Notes under the pieces: model-generated
Databases searched by the model: none
The model's input: only the letters and a program-made list of their open reading frames with translations
What the model was told of the DNA's origin: nothing
Program-made: the position numbers and the translations under genes
Shown: positions 9,924 to 23,900 of the stretch, piece by piece
Position numbering within the stretch: the stretch's first letter is position 1
Layout of the letters: each line of letters opens with the position of its first letter
NCBI RefSeq assembly: GCF_020623625.1
Contig: NC_060201.1
Span: 930,001-994,000 of the forward strand
Origin: Saccharomycodes ludwigii
Taxonomy: Eukaryota > Ascomycota > Saccharomycetes > Saccharomycodales > Saccharomycodaceae
DNA: 64,000 nt
Direction of reading: 5' to 3'

Positions 9924-10268
9924 GTTTTATGCTCCTTTTTTTTTTTTTGTATTAATGTTGATCTTTCTTTATGTTTTACCTGGCTATTATTTGGTTAGTA
10001 TATTTATTAAATTTTGTACTATATAAAAAATAAAAAAAAAAAGGATATATTTATATTTATTAAAAATATTTTCTATAATTAAAAGATTAAATACCGAAAA
10101 GGTTGAATACCGAAGGGTTTGAGTATCGGAATGTCGGATACAAAAGTTTATTACTTGTTTATTGAATGGCGACAAAAAGAAACAACAAGGATAATATATA
10201 TTCCTTTCATCTCAAAATTATCATGAAACCATTTTATATAATAATCATTTTAATAAAATTAACAAAGG

Positions 10269-10299
<31 letters not shown>

Positions 10300-10336
10300 T
10301 TATAGTAGTAAAATCAAATAATAAATAAAAGTGAAT
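9924..10336. promoter_or_regulatory. Divergent ARP6/SMC4 promoter
   Basis: 413 bp shared by the divergent starts of ARP6 (9923) and SMC4 (10337). T and A tracts lie next to both starts (9937-9948, 10269-10288). A 16-bp unit beginning ATACCGAA is repeated in tandem at 10091-10106 and 10107-10122, with a decayed third copy at 10123-10138. Confidence 0.55.
10091..10138 (+). repeat. 16-bp tandem repeat in ARP6/SMC4 promoter
   Basis: The units ATACCGAAAAGGTTGA and ATACCGAAGGGTTTGA differ at two positions and are followed by a degenerate third unit GTATCGGAATGTCGGA. GC content is higher than in the flanks. Confidence 0.7.
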
Positions 10337-13300
10337 ATGCCACCTGTCACACCCGTAAAGAAAAAACAGAAAACAGATAGAATAATAGATGATGATGAAA
10401 ACAGAAATGTCGATTCGAACAATAATACCAATCGTGAAATCTCACTAGAGACAATTAAAAACTCACCTTTTAAGAAAAGCACTTCCCCTCAAAGGAATCG
10501 CATCAGCCATACATCCTCATCCTTTACACAATTGACCGTGATGAACACTAATAATAACGAATTAACAGATAATATTACTACTAAAGTTAATACTAATACC
10601 AATATTAATCAAACCACTGCTTCACAAAATGAGATCCCGCTGTTACTACCACCTTCTTTGGAATTATCAACTAAGTCAACCCCCAGCAGAGGTAGATCTA
10701 TAGTTATTTCTTCACAAAATACCATTTCTCAGCAACCCTATATATCATCAACAACTCATAGAAAATCCTCACCATTTAGAAGAAGAAGTCCAATGAGATC
10801 TCCCTATAAAACAACATCTTCCTCTTCGTCTCAATCTCAAAAACTAGAATTAATCAAATTATCCCCAACAAAGTCACAGGCAAGACAGCAGATGCTACTG
10901 CATCAACAAGAAATTTTTTCTCAGCACCAAAATTTAGCAAGCAGCACTAACGGCTACTCAAGATTATGCATAGAAAAATTAATTTTAACCAACTTTAAGT
11001 CATACGCAGGTGAACAAGTTGTTGGGCCATTTCATCCAAATTTCACTGCCGTTGTAGGACCTAATGGATCCGGGAAGTCAAATGTCATAGATTCCATGCT
11101 ATTTGTTTTTGGTTTTAGAGCTAACAAATTAAGACAAGGGAAAGTAAGTGAATTAATTCATAAATCTGAAAATTATCCTAATTTATCTTTTTGCTCTGTG
11201 GACATACATTTCAGGTACGTTACCGATGATGAATTTGACAAAAGTAAACCAGCTTTAATCATTTCTAGAAAAGTGTTCAAAAATAATTCTTCTAAATATT
11301 ATGTCAATGGTAAAGAGAGCTCTTACACTAAAGTCACGTTATTATTGAAGGAGGAAGGCATTGATTTGGACCATAAGAGGTTTTTAATTTTACAAGGTGA
11401 AGTAGAAAGCATCGCACAAATGAAAGCTAAGGCTGAAAAAGACGGAGAAGATGGTTTACTAGAATATTTAGAGGATATTATTGGAACATCAAAATATAAA
11501 ATTGGTATTGAAGAATCTTTTAAAGAAATTGAGGTTTTGAACGATGCTTGTTTGGAAAAGGAAAATAGGTTTCATATTGTAGAAACGGCAAAAGATTCTT
11601 TAGAGAATGATAAGGAAAAGGCATTAGAGTTTTTATCTAAAGAAAAACAATTAACCATTTGTACTTCTAAACTCTATCAGTATGAAATATGGAATAAAAA
11701 TGAAAAATTAACATCCATTTTGAATAAAATCAATGATTTAAATGCCACATTGAACGCGGAAAGATTAAAATTTGAGGAACAACAAAGGGCAATCACCGAA
11801 CTAAATAATAAAGGTAAAGAATATGAAAATACCCTAAAGGATTTAAGGTCTCAACAAAATCTCTTGGTGGATAGAAAGAAAAAAATAACCAAAAAAAAAA
11901 TATCTAATGAAGAAAAATCGAAAAATTTAAACAATAAAAATAAAAATTTGACAAATACGGTGGAAAGCTTGAAGCAGAAACTAAACAAATTTACCTCTCT
12001 AATAGAGGAAACAAGCACCGAACAAAGTCAGCAAGAAACACATTTACAAGAATTGAACCAAAAATTGGATATTGAAAAGCAAAAATTGAATGAAATTACT
12101 TTACACCTAAAAGACCAAACTGTAGAAATAAATGCCCAAATTGAAGGCTATGAGAAGGAACTAGACCCGTGGGTAACAAAGTTAGAAGAAATAAAATCTA
12201 ATATTTCTTTAGAAGAATCGAAAATTAATATTTTAACTGAGTCACACAAAACATTAGAGGACGAAATATGTAGAATTAAAGACAAAATGTCCCTAAGTGA
12301 AAAATCTATTGAAGAATTTTCAATAAAAAAACAGAAACGCACTAAGGAGTTGAATTTAGTTGTCAAGAACATTGATGCAGGAGAAAAAGCCTGTGCACAA
12401 GCAAAAGTTAAAATAGACGAAATAATGGAAGTTGTTAGTACGCAGCGCCAACAGGCTAACGAAGCAAGAAACTCGTTGTCAGCTCATGAAAATCAAAACA
12501 AAGTTTTGCATGCACTATCTAGATTACAACAATCAGGTAGAATTCATGGATTTCATGGCAGATTGGGTGATTTGGGTACAATCAGTGAAAAATACAACGT
12601 AGCAATTTCCACCGCTTGTCCACGATTGAATGATATAGTAGTAGACACCGTTGAATGCGGTCAACAATGCATTGAGCATTTAAGGAAAAATAAACTGGGT
12701 TATGCTCGTTTTATTTTGTTGGATAAACTACGTAACTTTAATATAAGTAAGATAAATACACCAGAGAATGTCTCCAGACTATTTGATTTAGTTGAATGCA
12801 ATGAACCTAAATTTCTACCTGCATTTTACAGTGTTTTGCGTGATACTCTGGTAGCTACCAATCTAGATCAAGCTAATAGAGTGGCCTATGGTCACAAAAG
12901 ATTTCGTGTTGTTACAATGGATGGTAAGTTGATTGATATATCTGGTACTATGACAGGTGGTGGTAGACAAGTAATGAAAGACCTAATGAGTTCAAAAAAA
13001 AAAATTACTCAATCATCCTATACTCCGCAACAAGTGTCGGAAATTGAAGCCAGTTTGTCGGCTAGAGAAGTTGCCTTGAACGAAGCAAGAAAAACCTATC
13101 ATGAAATGGAAGAAGAACTAAATAGTCTAAATAATAGAAAACCGCAAATAGAAAATGAAATACTAAAACTTTCATTGAATATTCAAAGTTGTGAATCTGA
13201 AATTGTTAATTTAAATTCACAATTGAAGGATGTCAATAAACAATTACAAGAAGAAAATACAGCCAACAACTTGGCTTTATCATCAGCAAATGCTAATATA

Positions 13301-14743
13301 AAAATATTGCAGGAGGAATATAATAAGGTTGAATGTAACACAACCACTGTTAATTCCAAAATAAAAGAGTTGAGAGATCAAATTATGAAAATTGGTGGAA
13401 TGAAATTACAAATGCAAAATTCTATAGTTGACTCGTTAAATCAACAAATCTCCATAACAACGTCCAAATTGAGAAAATGTAAAACACAATTTAAAAAATT
13501 TGAAAATGAATTGAAAAGAACCAAAAAAAATTTATTTGACTCGGAGAAAGATGTACTTAAAACTACAACGGAACTGGAGAATTTACAAACAGAACTTAAA
13601 AGCGTAGAAGAACAATTATTATCTCTTGAAGAAGACCTTTTAGAGATTTCAAACAAAGAGGATGAAACGCAAGAGAATTTTGAAAATATTAAGAAAAAAT
13701 TGGATGAAACAAATGATTCTTATGCTAAATTTAAATCTTTAGAAGTTGAATTCGGCAACAAATTGGGAAATTTAGAAACTATAAAAAAGGAACTTCAGCG
13801 TGATATTGAAAAGTGTAAAAAAAAGTTGGACAGCTTAAAGATTCGAGATGTTACCCAACTTTTAATCAAATTAAACGAGGAAATTTTGTCGACTGAAATA
13901 GAAACTACAAAAACTAGTACTGAAAATCAGCAAAAAAGTGGAAATGACGAATTTCTTGATGCTGATCAAGAAGAACCCGAAGGTGGAGAAGATGGGATGG
14001 ACATTGATACAGATAACAACACTACAACGGACAGTACTTTAATTCCGGAATTAACAGAAGAAGAATTAAATAAGTTGGATGTAAAAAGTTTAGAATTGGA
14101 TATCAAAGATCTTGAGGCTTTCATGGAAAACTCTACATCTGACATTGGTGTTTTGGAAGAATATGCTAGTAGATTAGCCGAGTATAAAAGTAGAAAAATT
14201 TCATTAAATGAAGCAATTGAAAAAAGAAATAAGGTTCTTGAGCATTGTGAAAGCTTAAAAAAGAAGAGATTGGATGAATTTATGGAAGGTTTTAATCTTA
14301 TTTCGATGACCCTAAAGGAAATGTACCAAATGATAACATTAGGTGGTAATGCTGAACTTGAATTAGTTGATACACTAGATCCTTTTTCAGAAGGTGTTTT
14401 ATTTAGTGTTATGCCACCAAAAAAAAGCTGGAGAAACATTTCAAATTTATCAGGTGGTGAAAAAACTTTGAGCTCTTTAGCACTAGTTTTTGCTTTGCAT
14501 AAATACAAGCCAACTCCATTATATGTCATGGATGAAATCGATGCTGCTTTAGATTTTAGAAATGTTTCTATTGTAGCGAATTACATCAAGGAACGTACAA
14601 AAAATGCGCAATTTATTGTAATTTCTTTAAGAAATAATATGTTTGAATTGGCTAAACAGTTGGTGGGTATTTATAAGAATAGCAATATGACAAAGAGCGC
14701 TGCTTTAAAAAACAAAGACTTACTTCATGAAGTGCAAGTTTAG
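10337..14743 (+). CDS. SMC4: Condensin SMC subunit Smc4
   Basis: 1468 aa from the ATG at 10337; a frame opening at 10331 would need a GTG start. A Ser/Thr/Asn-rich N-terminal extension of ~210 residues contains several SP/TP sites (SPFKKS, SPFRRRSPMRSPYK), possible Cdk targets. The head ATPase follows: Walker A GPNGSGKS at 241-248. Two long coiled coils flank a hinge at about 733-880 (GFHGRLGDLG, GTMTGGGRQ). The C-terminal half-head has signature LSGGEK at 1371-1376 and Walker B YVMDEIDAALD with D1399/E1400. Smc4 pairs with Smc2 in condensin to compact chromosomes and act at the rDNA. Length fits the ~1418-aa yeast protein plus a longer N-terminus. An acidic insertion (about 1210-1240) lies in the second coiled coil. 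Confidence 0.97.
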   Translation: MPPVTPVKKKQKTDRIIDDDENRNVDSNNNTNREISLETIKNSPFKKSTSPQRNRISHTSSSFTQLTVMNTNNNELTDNITTKVNTNTNINQTTASQNEIPLLLPPSLELSTKSTPSRGRSIVISSQNTISQQPYISSTTHRKSSPFRRRSPMRSPYKTTSSSSSQSQKLELIKLSPTKSQARQQMLLHQQEIFSQHQNLASSTNGYSRLCIEKLILTNFKSYAGEQVVGPFHPNFTAVVGPNGSGKSNVIDSMLFVFGFRANKLRQGKVSELIHKSENYPNLSFCSVDIHFRYVTDDEFDKSKPALIISRKVFKNNSSKYYVNGKESSYTKVTLLLKEEGIDLDHKRFLILQGEVESIAQMKAKAEKDGEDGLLEYLEDIIGTSKYKIGIEESFKEIEVLNDACLEKENRFHIVETAKDSLENDKEKALEFLSKEKQLTICTSKLYQYEIWNKNEKLTSILNKINDLNATLNAERLKFEEQQRAITELNNKGKEYENTLKDLRSQQNLLVDRKKKITKKKISNEEKSKNLNNKNKNLTNTVESLKQKLNKFTSLIEETSTEQSQQETHLQELNQKLDIEKQKLNEITLHLKDQTVEINAQIEGYEKELDPWVTKLEEIKSNISLEESKINILTESHKTLEDEICRIKDKMSLSEKSIEEFSIKKQKRTKELNLVVKNIDAGEKACAQAKVKIDEIMEVVSTQRQQANEARNSLSAHENQNKVLHALSRLQQSGRIHGFHGRLGDLGTISEKYNVAISTACPRLNDIVVDTVECGQQCIEHLRKNKLGYARFILLDKLRNFNISKINTPENVSRLFDLVECNEPKFLPAFYSVLRDTLVATNLDQANRVAYGHKRFRVVTMDGKLIDISGTMTGGGRQVMKDLMSSKKKITQSSYTPQQVSEIEASLSAREVALNEARKTYHEMEEELNSLNNRKPQIENEILKLSLNIQSCESEIVNLNSQLKDVNKQLQEENTANNLALSSANANIKILQEEYNKVECNTTTVNSKIKELRDQIMKIGGMKLQMQNSIVDSLNQQISITTSKLRKCKTQFKKFENELKRTKKNLFDSEKDVLKTTTELENLQTELKSVEEQLLSLEEDLLEISNKEDETQENFENIKKKLDETNDSYAKFKSLEVEFGNKLGNLETIKKELQRDIEKCKKKLDSLKIRDVTQLLIKLNEEILSTEIETTKTSTENQQKSGNDEFLDADQEEPEGGEDGMDIDTDNNTTTDSTLIPELTEEELNKLDVKSLELDIKDLEAFMENSTSDIGVLEEYASRLAEYKSRKISLNEAIEKRNKVLEHCESLKKKRLDEFMEGFNLISMTLKEMYQMITLGGNAELELVDTLDPFSEGVLFSVMPPKKSWRNISNLSGGEKTLSSLALVFALHKYKPTPLYVMDEIDAALDFRNVSIVANYIKERTKNAQFIVISLRNNMFELAKQLVGIYKNSNMTKSAALKNKDLLHEVQV

Positions 14744-14928
14744 ATTTAAGTAAATAAATTAAATAAAAATTGTAATTGTTTTATTTTTCGATTATAATGT
14801 TCACTGTTTATCATCATATAATGCAAACCCTATGTTAAAAATAAAAATAAAAAAAAAAAAAAAATTGGTTGAATAATAGACAATTATAAGACTTATATTC
14901 ATGCAAACTTAAGACATTTAATATGCGA
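14744..14928. other. SMC4/CSF1 convergent 3' gap
   Basis: 185 bp between convergent stops with an A-tract at about 14850-14864; presumably it holds both poly(A) sites. Nothing else seen. Confidence 0.4.
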
Positions 14929-17900
14929 TTATGCACTACCTAATATTCTCGCATATTCCTTTTCTGACTGCCTTATCAAATGCTGTAAAGGTACTAAAAT
15001 AATTTGATGAACCATACCTGGAAAATTTTGTCGATTAACCCCAAACCATTCTATTGGAGGAGTAGCGCCTCCCAAATCTTTAATTTGAGGCGTTTCAATA
15101 TGTGGTAAAACCAATGGTTCGTACACATACTTATCATCTAATTTAACCTCTTTTAATTTTTCATCAAAATTTTCGTCCTCAAAAAATGGAACTTCTTGCT
15201 TCTCGTTATCAGTATCATGATCTAATATTTTCTCTTCGCGTTCCTCTATCCTTTTCTCATCGTGTCTTAAACTTAAAGATCTGGCATGTGCAGTCCACAA
15301 TTCACGTATAAAATTTATAGATCCCAAATTCCATCTTATACTAACTTTCCCACCAAAACTGCTACTATATATCAATTCTATGCGATTGGAGCCAAGATTT
15401 TGCCAAGTAGTCATCGATATAGTAATTGAGGGGAAAACAAAAATAGTGCCGCCAGAAGCTTTTCTAGCCTCCTTAATAAAGTTTTTGGCTGAAATATTGG
15501 CTATTTGTTCTTCAACAAACTTGTATTTCGTATCTGATAATTTTACAGACAAATTATGGGTATACAACTCCAATTCTGTTCTTATTCTTTCTTGACCATT
15601 AATAGAAACATGAGCCGATGTAACATCGTTATGGATTACCAAAACCATTGGATCGTACAACGTATTGGGGAAAACTTGAACATAAAATTCACCCAATCTT
15701 ACGGATAAATCAGTACGCAATAAACTTAGATAATTGGCCAAGGTCTCATCCACATCTTCTTTCTTCCTATTTTTCGTATCAGAGTCTTTCAAAACTTCAT
15801 CATATGATGTTCTATTATCTAAATGCAATCTGGATATAGTATCATAAATATTTAGTATATTAGAAGTGGCTAATACAGTTGTAAATAACTCAATTTTTTT
15901 ACACTCCGCTGAAGCAACTAACAGATCTTGTAGAACATCAAACTCGTCATGTTCGTTGTATAAAGTCAAGGATAAATCATTGGCATTGGAAATTAAAAAC
16001 ATATGGTAGTCCAAAGACAATTTTCCTTCCAAAGTCTCTAGACCTATAGATAAATAAATTAAGGGATTTTTGTTGGAATCATTTTTGTTAACCGGCCATT
16101 TAATCTTAGAGTTCCAGACAAAATTTTGGATTATAAAAGATCCACCTAATCTACCATTCGCGCTAATTTTTACATCCTCAACAGTTAATAGCAAATACTG
16201 TCTCCAATCTATATAATGATGAACTGAAGCACTTAATCTGTTATTCAGAACGTTTAAAGAACATAAACTTGGTCCTAGCTCAACTCTACCTTGCATGTTA
16301 TCTACAATAAAGATATGATTCCATGCAAATCCTGAAGTTGTTGAAACTTTTTTAATTTTTTCCTTAAAATTACTTGGAACAGCTTTAGTTGTTTCCTCCT
16401 TGGCACTTGTAATTTTGCTATGAGGCGTCCAAATATCTAAAAATAACTTTAAATCCTGGAACTGATTCAAGTCTAAATATATATAAACATCTTGAAATAA
16501 AGTTGTTGCAAAAGTTTCAAAAGTTGTTTCATGCGTCAAGATAAAAATCGTATCAAAATATGATAAATTGAAAGATGTACTCACCTCTCTGGAAAAAATG
16601 TGTTGTAATTCAGCGTGTATATTGATAAAATTCAAAGCTATACTGACGGAGTTCATAGGATCTAGTGAATTGGTAAAGGCCCTGACTTTAACACCATCAA
16701 ACCCAAGAATGGCTTTAATTTTGGCTTTGGGCTCGCAACTAAATGATAAATTTTGACGTTTGATATTCAAGAAACAACTGACATCAAAGCCTTTTAGCAG
16801 TTTCTGATAATCAAATTCAGCACCCGATTTCTTAGTGGTGGTAGTTGTTGTCTCTCTTTTACCCGTGCTGACCATAGACATTAAGTTCCTTGCATCCATG
16901 AATATCCTATGTAACGAAAGTACAGAAGTGGGATATATAATGTTGTCCGAATTCCCAAAAGAAATAAACGATTTGATAATATGTGGTTGTTTAATATTTT
17001 CAAAGGAATGTAAATATTTAATTGCAACTTTCATTTTAGGACTATGTAAACTAATGGTAGGTTGAGATTCGGTTACAACACTGTTTACCGAGTATATGTC
17101 GCAAATGCTACCCTCATAATCCATCTTACAATGTATAGCCTGAATGTTGGTTAAAAATGTTAAGGTACCTTTAAATATTTCTTGTTCGCTATTTCCATCC
17201 CCCTCTTCTTTTTCTTCCTCACGCTTCCCCTTGGATAATCTAATATTTTCAGCCATAAATTGTTTCTCTGACCTTTGTACTTCTAACAACGATTTGACAA
17301 GTTTCTGAGCAGATTCCATGATTGATTCCACAATAACAGCACGCAATTGACTACCACTTATTTTCAAATGTAAATCATGCAGAGTACCCTGTTTTTTTAT
17401 AAACCAATAGGAAACCTGCATATAAGGTAAAAAGCTTCTATTAAATGTATGAATATGCTCTTTAAGAAGATAAAAGGTTGAAGACGTGTTGCCCGTAGCA
17501 ACCGAAAAATAGGTGTTTACCACAGTTAACTTCCCAAGCTTTTCTTCGTGAGCAGAAAACAATTTGTTATAGCCAAATACAACACCACTGTCCGCATCGT
17601 CATCTAACAACAGATCGACATTAACACCGTTGTATAGCCAACCAATGCAAAAATCGTAAGAAAGTACCTGGATTGATTTGAATCTTTCGCTTAACTCAAT
17701 GGAGGCTAATGGGGATGAAGGCATATTATTGCTGGGCTTGGCTATGTTAAGTAGATCAAGCTGTTTGAAAGTTGTTGAGATCTGATCAACAAACCAGAGC
17801 GATCTAACAAAAGATTGTGGACATAAACACACTCTAAAATGGTTGCTTTCGACTTGAATTGTTCTTAATTGTTCAATGCTGTCTTGTCCTAATGAACATG

Positions 17901-20900
17901 AAAAGGAAAAATCTAAAATTTGAGACAATTTAGAAGATAATTCAGGATCTTTTAGTAATAGGCATATGCTTGGTGCTGAGAGATGTCCTAGTAATTCAGG
18001 AGTACACACGAAGGAATCGTCTGAAAATAAATAATTCCTAAGACCAGCAGTTATTGAGTTAAGTTCCAAGCATAGTTGGTATTCAACCTCATCTAATAAT
18101 AGGCCAATATACTCAGCTTCAACAAATAAATTAAATAGCTTTTTATTATTGCCTTTTGCCGATTCTGGCTGCGTAGATTTAGACTCCCCGTCAATCACAT
18201 TTTTTAATAGCTTGAAGCTTTTTAAGGCCACATTTTTATCATATAATAGACTGTGTAATACGTTATGAGGATCTGCAAAGGTTGCCTTGATAAATCCCAA
18301 TGATAAAAATATATCAATAATTGTGCTGTTGGATTCTAATTTCTCATTAACAGAAAAGCGCAACTTAGATTGAGAATATAATAAATATGTTTGTCTAAAT
18401 CTTTTAGACCTAATGTCATAATTATAACCATCTATTTCAACACCAAAAGATAATGAATTGAGATCATCTGAATTCAATTCCAAAGAGTCCACATGTTGAT
18501 TGAACACAAAGGCAGTAAGTAATTGTACGCTAAAATCAAACTGTGACATGTTCAAATTTAATAATAATTTTTTCAGCGGTTTTTTAGATTGTTTTTTTGT
18601 GATATCCCTTGCTATAGTATCAGCCTTTTTAGATAATAAAGTGAAAATTGACATAATCTTTCTATACGTCAAAATATAAACTTGGGTTGATTCCATAGCC
18701 TTGAAAGAAACACCGTTAAATGAGGTAGTCAAAGAATGTGAAAAATTTGGGGAATTTTCAATTGAAGAATATTCAATACTAGCATTACTAATAAAATTCT
18801 CAAAGATCGTTCTATTTGTATCACGTAGCCAAAGTTCAGAATTGACAAAAGTGATGACGGTTGAAAAATGAGACAAATCTAATAGTGTACTGAGTGTATT
18901 GCCAAAAGATCTAAAAACTAAACTAACGCCCTCTAATTGAACAGACACGTCAATCTTATCAATTAGTGTAACAAGTTGATATGTACTGGATACTTTTGCA
19001 AGATCCTTTGAAGACGGTTGTTTCGTCCCCTCGGATAAAACTTTCAATTCTTTGCTAATCAAAAGCTTTAAATCAAAAGTGGGCAACCCTAGATTGCCCT
19101 TTATGTGTCTAATCTTTATTAAAAACGTGTTATCTGGTGAATAAATAAATCTGTCTGCAGGCTGCCAAAAACATAACTCAGTGTTTCTCAAAAGATCTGA
19201 AAAATTGATCTCTAACGATTTAATCAGTAAATTATCCTTCTCCGAGATTTTTTGCATGAACGATTCATAGTAAAACCTATCTAACTTAATCACTGCGGTG
19301 GTATGTATACACTCGTTCATGCAAAATTCAAAATTATGATCCAAAAACAATTTTTTAAAAATATATGTTTCCTTTATGCCATGATGCTCAATATTTTTCC
19401 AATTAGAAAAAACTTTTAAAAACATTTTGGAGGCCACATGTGGGTCGGTGTATTCACAAAAGTTTATGTAGTTACCTGTTATATCCTTCCAAGACTGAGG
19501 TAAATGTTTTAAAATATGGCGTATCCTAATTACCATCCTCCAACTAGGATTCTCTCTTACATGCGCCCTAGATAAACGAACAATGTTTGACAACCTTGTA
19601 ATCACAGGTGGATCATAATTAATATTATATTTTTCGCTAGCAACCATGATTTGTAAAATCAATTCCCTTTTTATGCAAGCGTTTCGCTGGGAAACTTTAT
19701 CCAATAGCTTCTTTTGTTGACTAAAATAATGGGTGCAGGATTTCCCGATAAGTATTATTTGTTCAATATCACTTGAATTCGAAAAAATATTAAAGCTTTT
19801 ACAGTTGACATGGATCTTCCCCTCAGCAGTTTTCGTGTACATCACCTCACAGTCCTCGATAAATATACTGAATTTATTTTTCTCCAATTTCTTCATATCA
19901 TTATTTTCAAAAGAAAACTTTGTAATTGGCACAAAGACTTTGCAGGTAAAATTTTCGTTATACTTGAGTCTCTTATGTTCCTCTACGTCATAAGTTTTCA
20001 TGATGGAACATAAAAATGAAATGTTTTCCATTTCAAAATTAAATAAAGAATCAAAGCTTTTTTCCTCGTCACCTGGAAATTGATAAGCCATGCTGATTGA
20101 TATTTTTGGTGTCACAAAGTTGGTTTCTTTTATAAAAGAATTCCCCAAAGTGCTTTTAGTTAAAGGCTTAACAATGTTGATTTCTATCATATCCGCCAAG
20201 TTGTTGAGATCTTCCAATGTGTAATTATCATACAAGCTGAATAAAAATGATAAAACTGAAATATTGAAATACAATTTAATCTCGCCAAAATTAAAAATAA
20301 ACGTTTCTGCTTCATGTGTTTTATATTTTTCGTGATCTATATTATCTTGCATCATGTTATCATCCATATAAAATGAACCGTTCATATTATTATTTGCATC
20401 AGTGGAATTGTCTTCGAATAAAAGATCTCTGTATGATGGATAACGTTGTAAAAACTTATCAATGATGATGTCCACTGTCTCTGGTACAAAGGGTACGATC
20501 AACGAAGGTATAGACATACTTGGCGGAATACACCCCAATAACTCGTTATAAAAGTAACTTTCGCGCAACTCTCTAGGCATTAAAAACCAGCATCTGTGGA
20601 AGGCTGCATCATTCATCAAGATATGTTTCAATTGACTTCTTTGGTCACTTCTAGGATTTTTCTCTATGTTGAATTTAGTAAACCGTAAATGTGTACTAAA
20701 GGTTAAGGTATTCATATCAGACATAAAAACGGACAGGGAGATCTCAGGCATGACAACATCAAGCCTTGATGAATACTTGTCATTAGCCAAATCTATCGAA
20801 GATAAAGAAACATCTGAAAGTCTAAAGTCAATGCCAGCCTTTAAGTCTTTTTCCTCAATAACAATAGCCAAGCTTTCTAATTGAAGTGTAAGAGATGTCA

Positions 20901-23900
20901 CGTCGTAAGTTTTGGCTATATCGTAAATCAAAGTGTTTTCCGAATCATGATAACTAAATCCGATTTTCGAGACCGCATTAATAAACGATTTAAAAAATTT
21001 GATATCTGAGCATAATTCTAAAACACCCAAACTGAAGTCCCATTTACAAAAATAAGTTGATTCTTCTGGCGGTAAACCAAATAGTCTATGAGCATGGAAA
21101 CTGAATTCAGATAGCGTTCCGTCAATATCTGGTACAGTGCCGTTAAATTCTTTCACAATATCAAAAATACAACTACAGTCTCGTACTGTGCTTTTTTTAA
21201 AATAAACGGGCAACATATCGAATTGCAAATCCATGTAATAATTTAGATATCTCATATCTATCTCCAAAGAATTGAAATGCAACCCTAGTAAGGAATCATC
21301 TGTGAATAAATACTCTGGTATGGCGATGCAACCGTCTTTTACACAAAAGGTGATCCAGGCATCCATTTCGTTTGATTTTCTTTTTAAGCCTGATCTTTTC
21401 ACAGCAAAATTTTCTATAAAATCTTCCAATTTTGAATCCCTATTTAAGTCAGTTGAAGAATTGTTACCTCCATTGAAATAAAATTTGTCATCATTATTGC
21501 TACATTTATTTCTTTCTGTTTCCTGAACTTGTTCCTTGAATTCTTCGGTTGTTTTAAAATGTGTAAACTTGCCAAAAATATTGGATTGCAAATTCATGAA
21601 ATATCGAAATGCAAAACCGTAACAAATCAATGTCGTATTATCACTATCACACTCCATTACAATTTTATCAACATTCCCTATATCAATATTTAAAAAACTC
21701 TGATAATATCCATCCAGCCTAAAATGGCGCGATCTAGCAACTTCAGTGTCAGGCATAAAGGCCTTAATTGTGCTCCATGAAGGAGAACTTAGTGATAGAC
21801 ACCATAACGGTGTCCTCACCTTGAAATAAAAAATCTTATGTAATGCCGCAATATTGTCATTAGGAATATTTATATCAATAACCCCTGTCTCACCGCTAAA
21901 CGTCAAATAACAATTTTCGTTAAAATCTACTGGGTTATTGATCAAATTAGCATCATTAACGTTCATATTGATCTTATATCCATCATTGAATTTCCAATAA
22001 AATACATGTTCATACGGCCTAAATAACTCATAGCTAACCTCTGTGTCAGTAGCAAAATCTTGTAGTAGGTCTGACAATAAGGTCACGTGATCTCTTAATA
22101 AAAACAAGTCCACATTGTTGGTGATTTGGTTAAATGTCCAAGTGTACTTGTTATTCCATTTTAGGGGCATACTGATATCTGCTGTTATGTTATGATAATC
22201 TGCTTTGAAAAAAATATCGTGGTTCACACTTGAAGAAAAAATTGGTTCTTTAAGTTCGATACTAAACGTATTAATAAATTCGTCCTCTGTTGGGCACAGA
22301 GCAAAATCAAAAAACAATGAGGAAGTGGAATTTAATTCAATGTCAATCCACCCAAACGGACGTAAAAGGTTTTTGGATTCAGCGTATTGTTTGATAAACT
22401 CATCATCTTTGCTAAATTCTCTCGTTGGTATTCTTAAAGTCGAAGTATCTGTTATTTCTATAAGAAGCTTAAAAGAGGTGTATATTCTTGTATCATTTGG
22501 CTTAAGCTTAGTAGCCGGTTTAGAATCCCTAGTAATAGAAGGTGCTAGCATTTTCTTAATGGGCATTAGCTGTCTGTGAGTCCAAGGTCCGTAATATATT
22601 TGTGCCCCACATAGCTCAATGTCTAGTCTTTGTTCGGGTGCAGTTCCACCATTACCCACAGCCGGACCAGGTATCTGGGCGCTGGTTGAAACCATTTCAT
22701 TGTCAAAGGGAACCTTCCCTGGTATGTCATAGGAGTATGAGTAAGTCACTTGCTCACATTCTACAACTTTGGAGTGTTTTGAATATTCGTGTTGACGGCT
22801 TGCGAAAAACTGGACCTCGTTTTCCAAAAAATTATCCAAATCATCATCATCATTGGTATACATCGATAGCCCTTTCCAATGTTCTACAAATTGTCTTTGT
22901 TGAGCTCCAGGATTAATTTTTTTGTCTCCCCTACGATAATGATAGCTAAATTTGTTCCGATTGGCATGCGATCCCTCATGAGGTAAAGCGCTTAGCAAGA
23001 CGTGTTTAAAGGTGTTCCATAATCTATTCTTCAGACCCTTTTTATTTGGAACTGAGGTGTATTGTTCATTTTCGTATAATGCATTTGGCTTCAAAGTTAA
23101 CTTTGCTCTATTTTGAACGATGGTATATTTCATTTTGAATGGATCCAGAGGGTTTTCGCAATCAAATGCATCTATTATACCATTACAGCTATCCCAATAT
23201 AAAACCAATACTGAAGGCGTATATATATTTCCAAAAACTAGGGAACCGGATTTTATATTAAATTCTATTGGAAGAAACTTCAATGAAAAATTGTTTGTAT
23301 TATCAGAACTGTTAATGTTACTATCATTGTGAGTACCGCTATTGCTATTGCTACTATTACTGATGCTACTATTACTATTGCTAGAAGCATGGGTATCCTT
23401 TGAGTCATCTTTGTCATTTGTTTCGTTATTCATGTTTATTATATAGTCAATGTTGGGGAACAATTTCCGTAACTGTTCCTTTTCGTTTTCTGTCAAAGTA
23501 TTTTTTATTATATTTTCATATGCACAGGTTCTGTTATAAACAAAAATTTCTAAACCTTCAATGTTTATAAAATACCTGGATAGAAGTTCTTTGTTTTTCA
23601 AGGGATTCTTATTTTTAATGAATATGCTCGGTCTCTTGGGCTGGAAAACCCAGTATCTCCAAGTTAAATCGCCTTTTAATATTGAAATTGTTAAATCCTT
23701 AGTGGTGATGGTTAAATTTTTAACAAATATCCTTCCACCCAAAAAAGATATACCAATGGACTGAATAGATATTTTAACTTTGAATATTTTCGACACTATC
23801 AAATCCAGTATTTTTGTAAAAATGTAGGCTATAGCCCTTCCAAAATAGAAAAAAGTAGATAATGATAAAACTACCATTAAAATCCAATCTAGAAGGAAAA

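Noticed and set aside
10331-10336. SMC4 start at 10331
   Set aside because: That codon is GTG; the first ATG is 10337.
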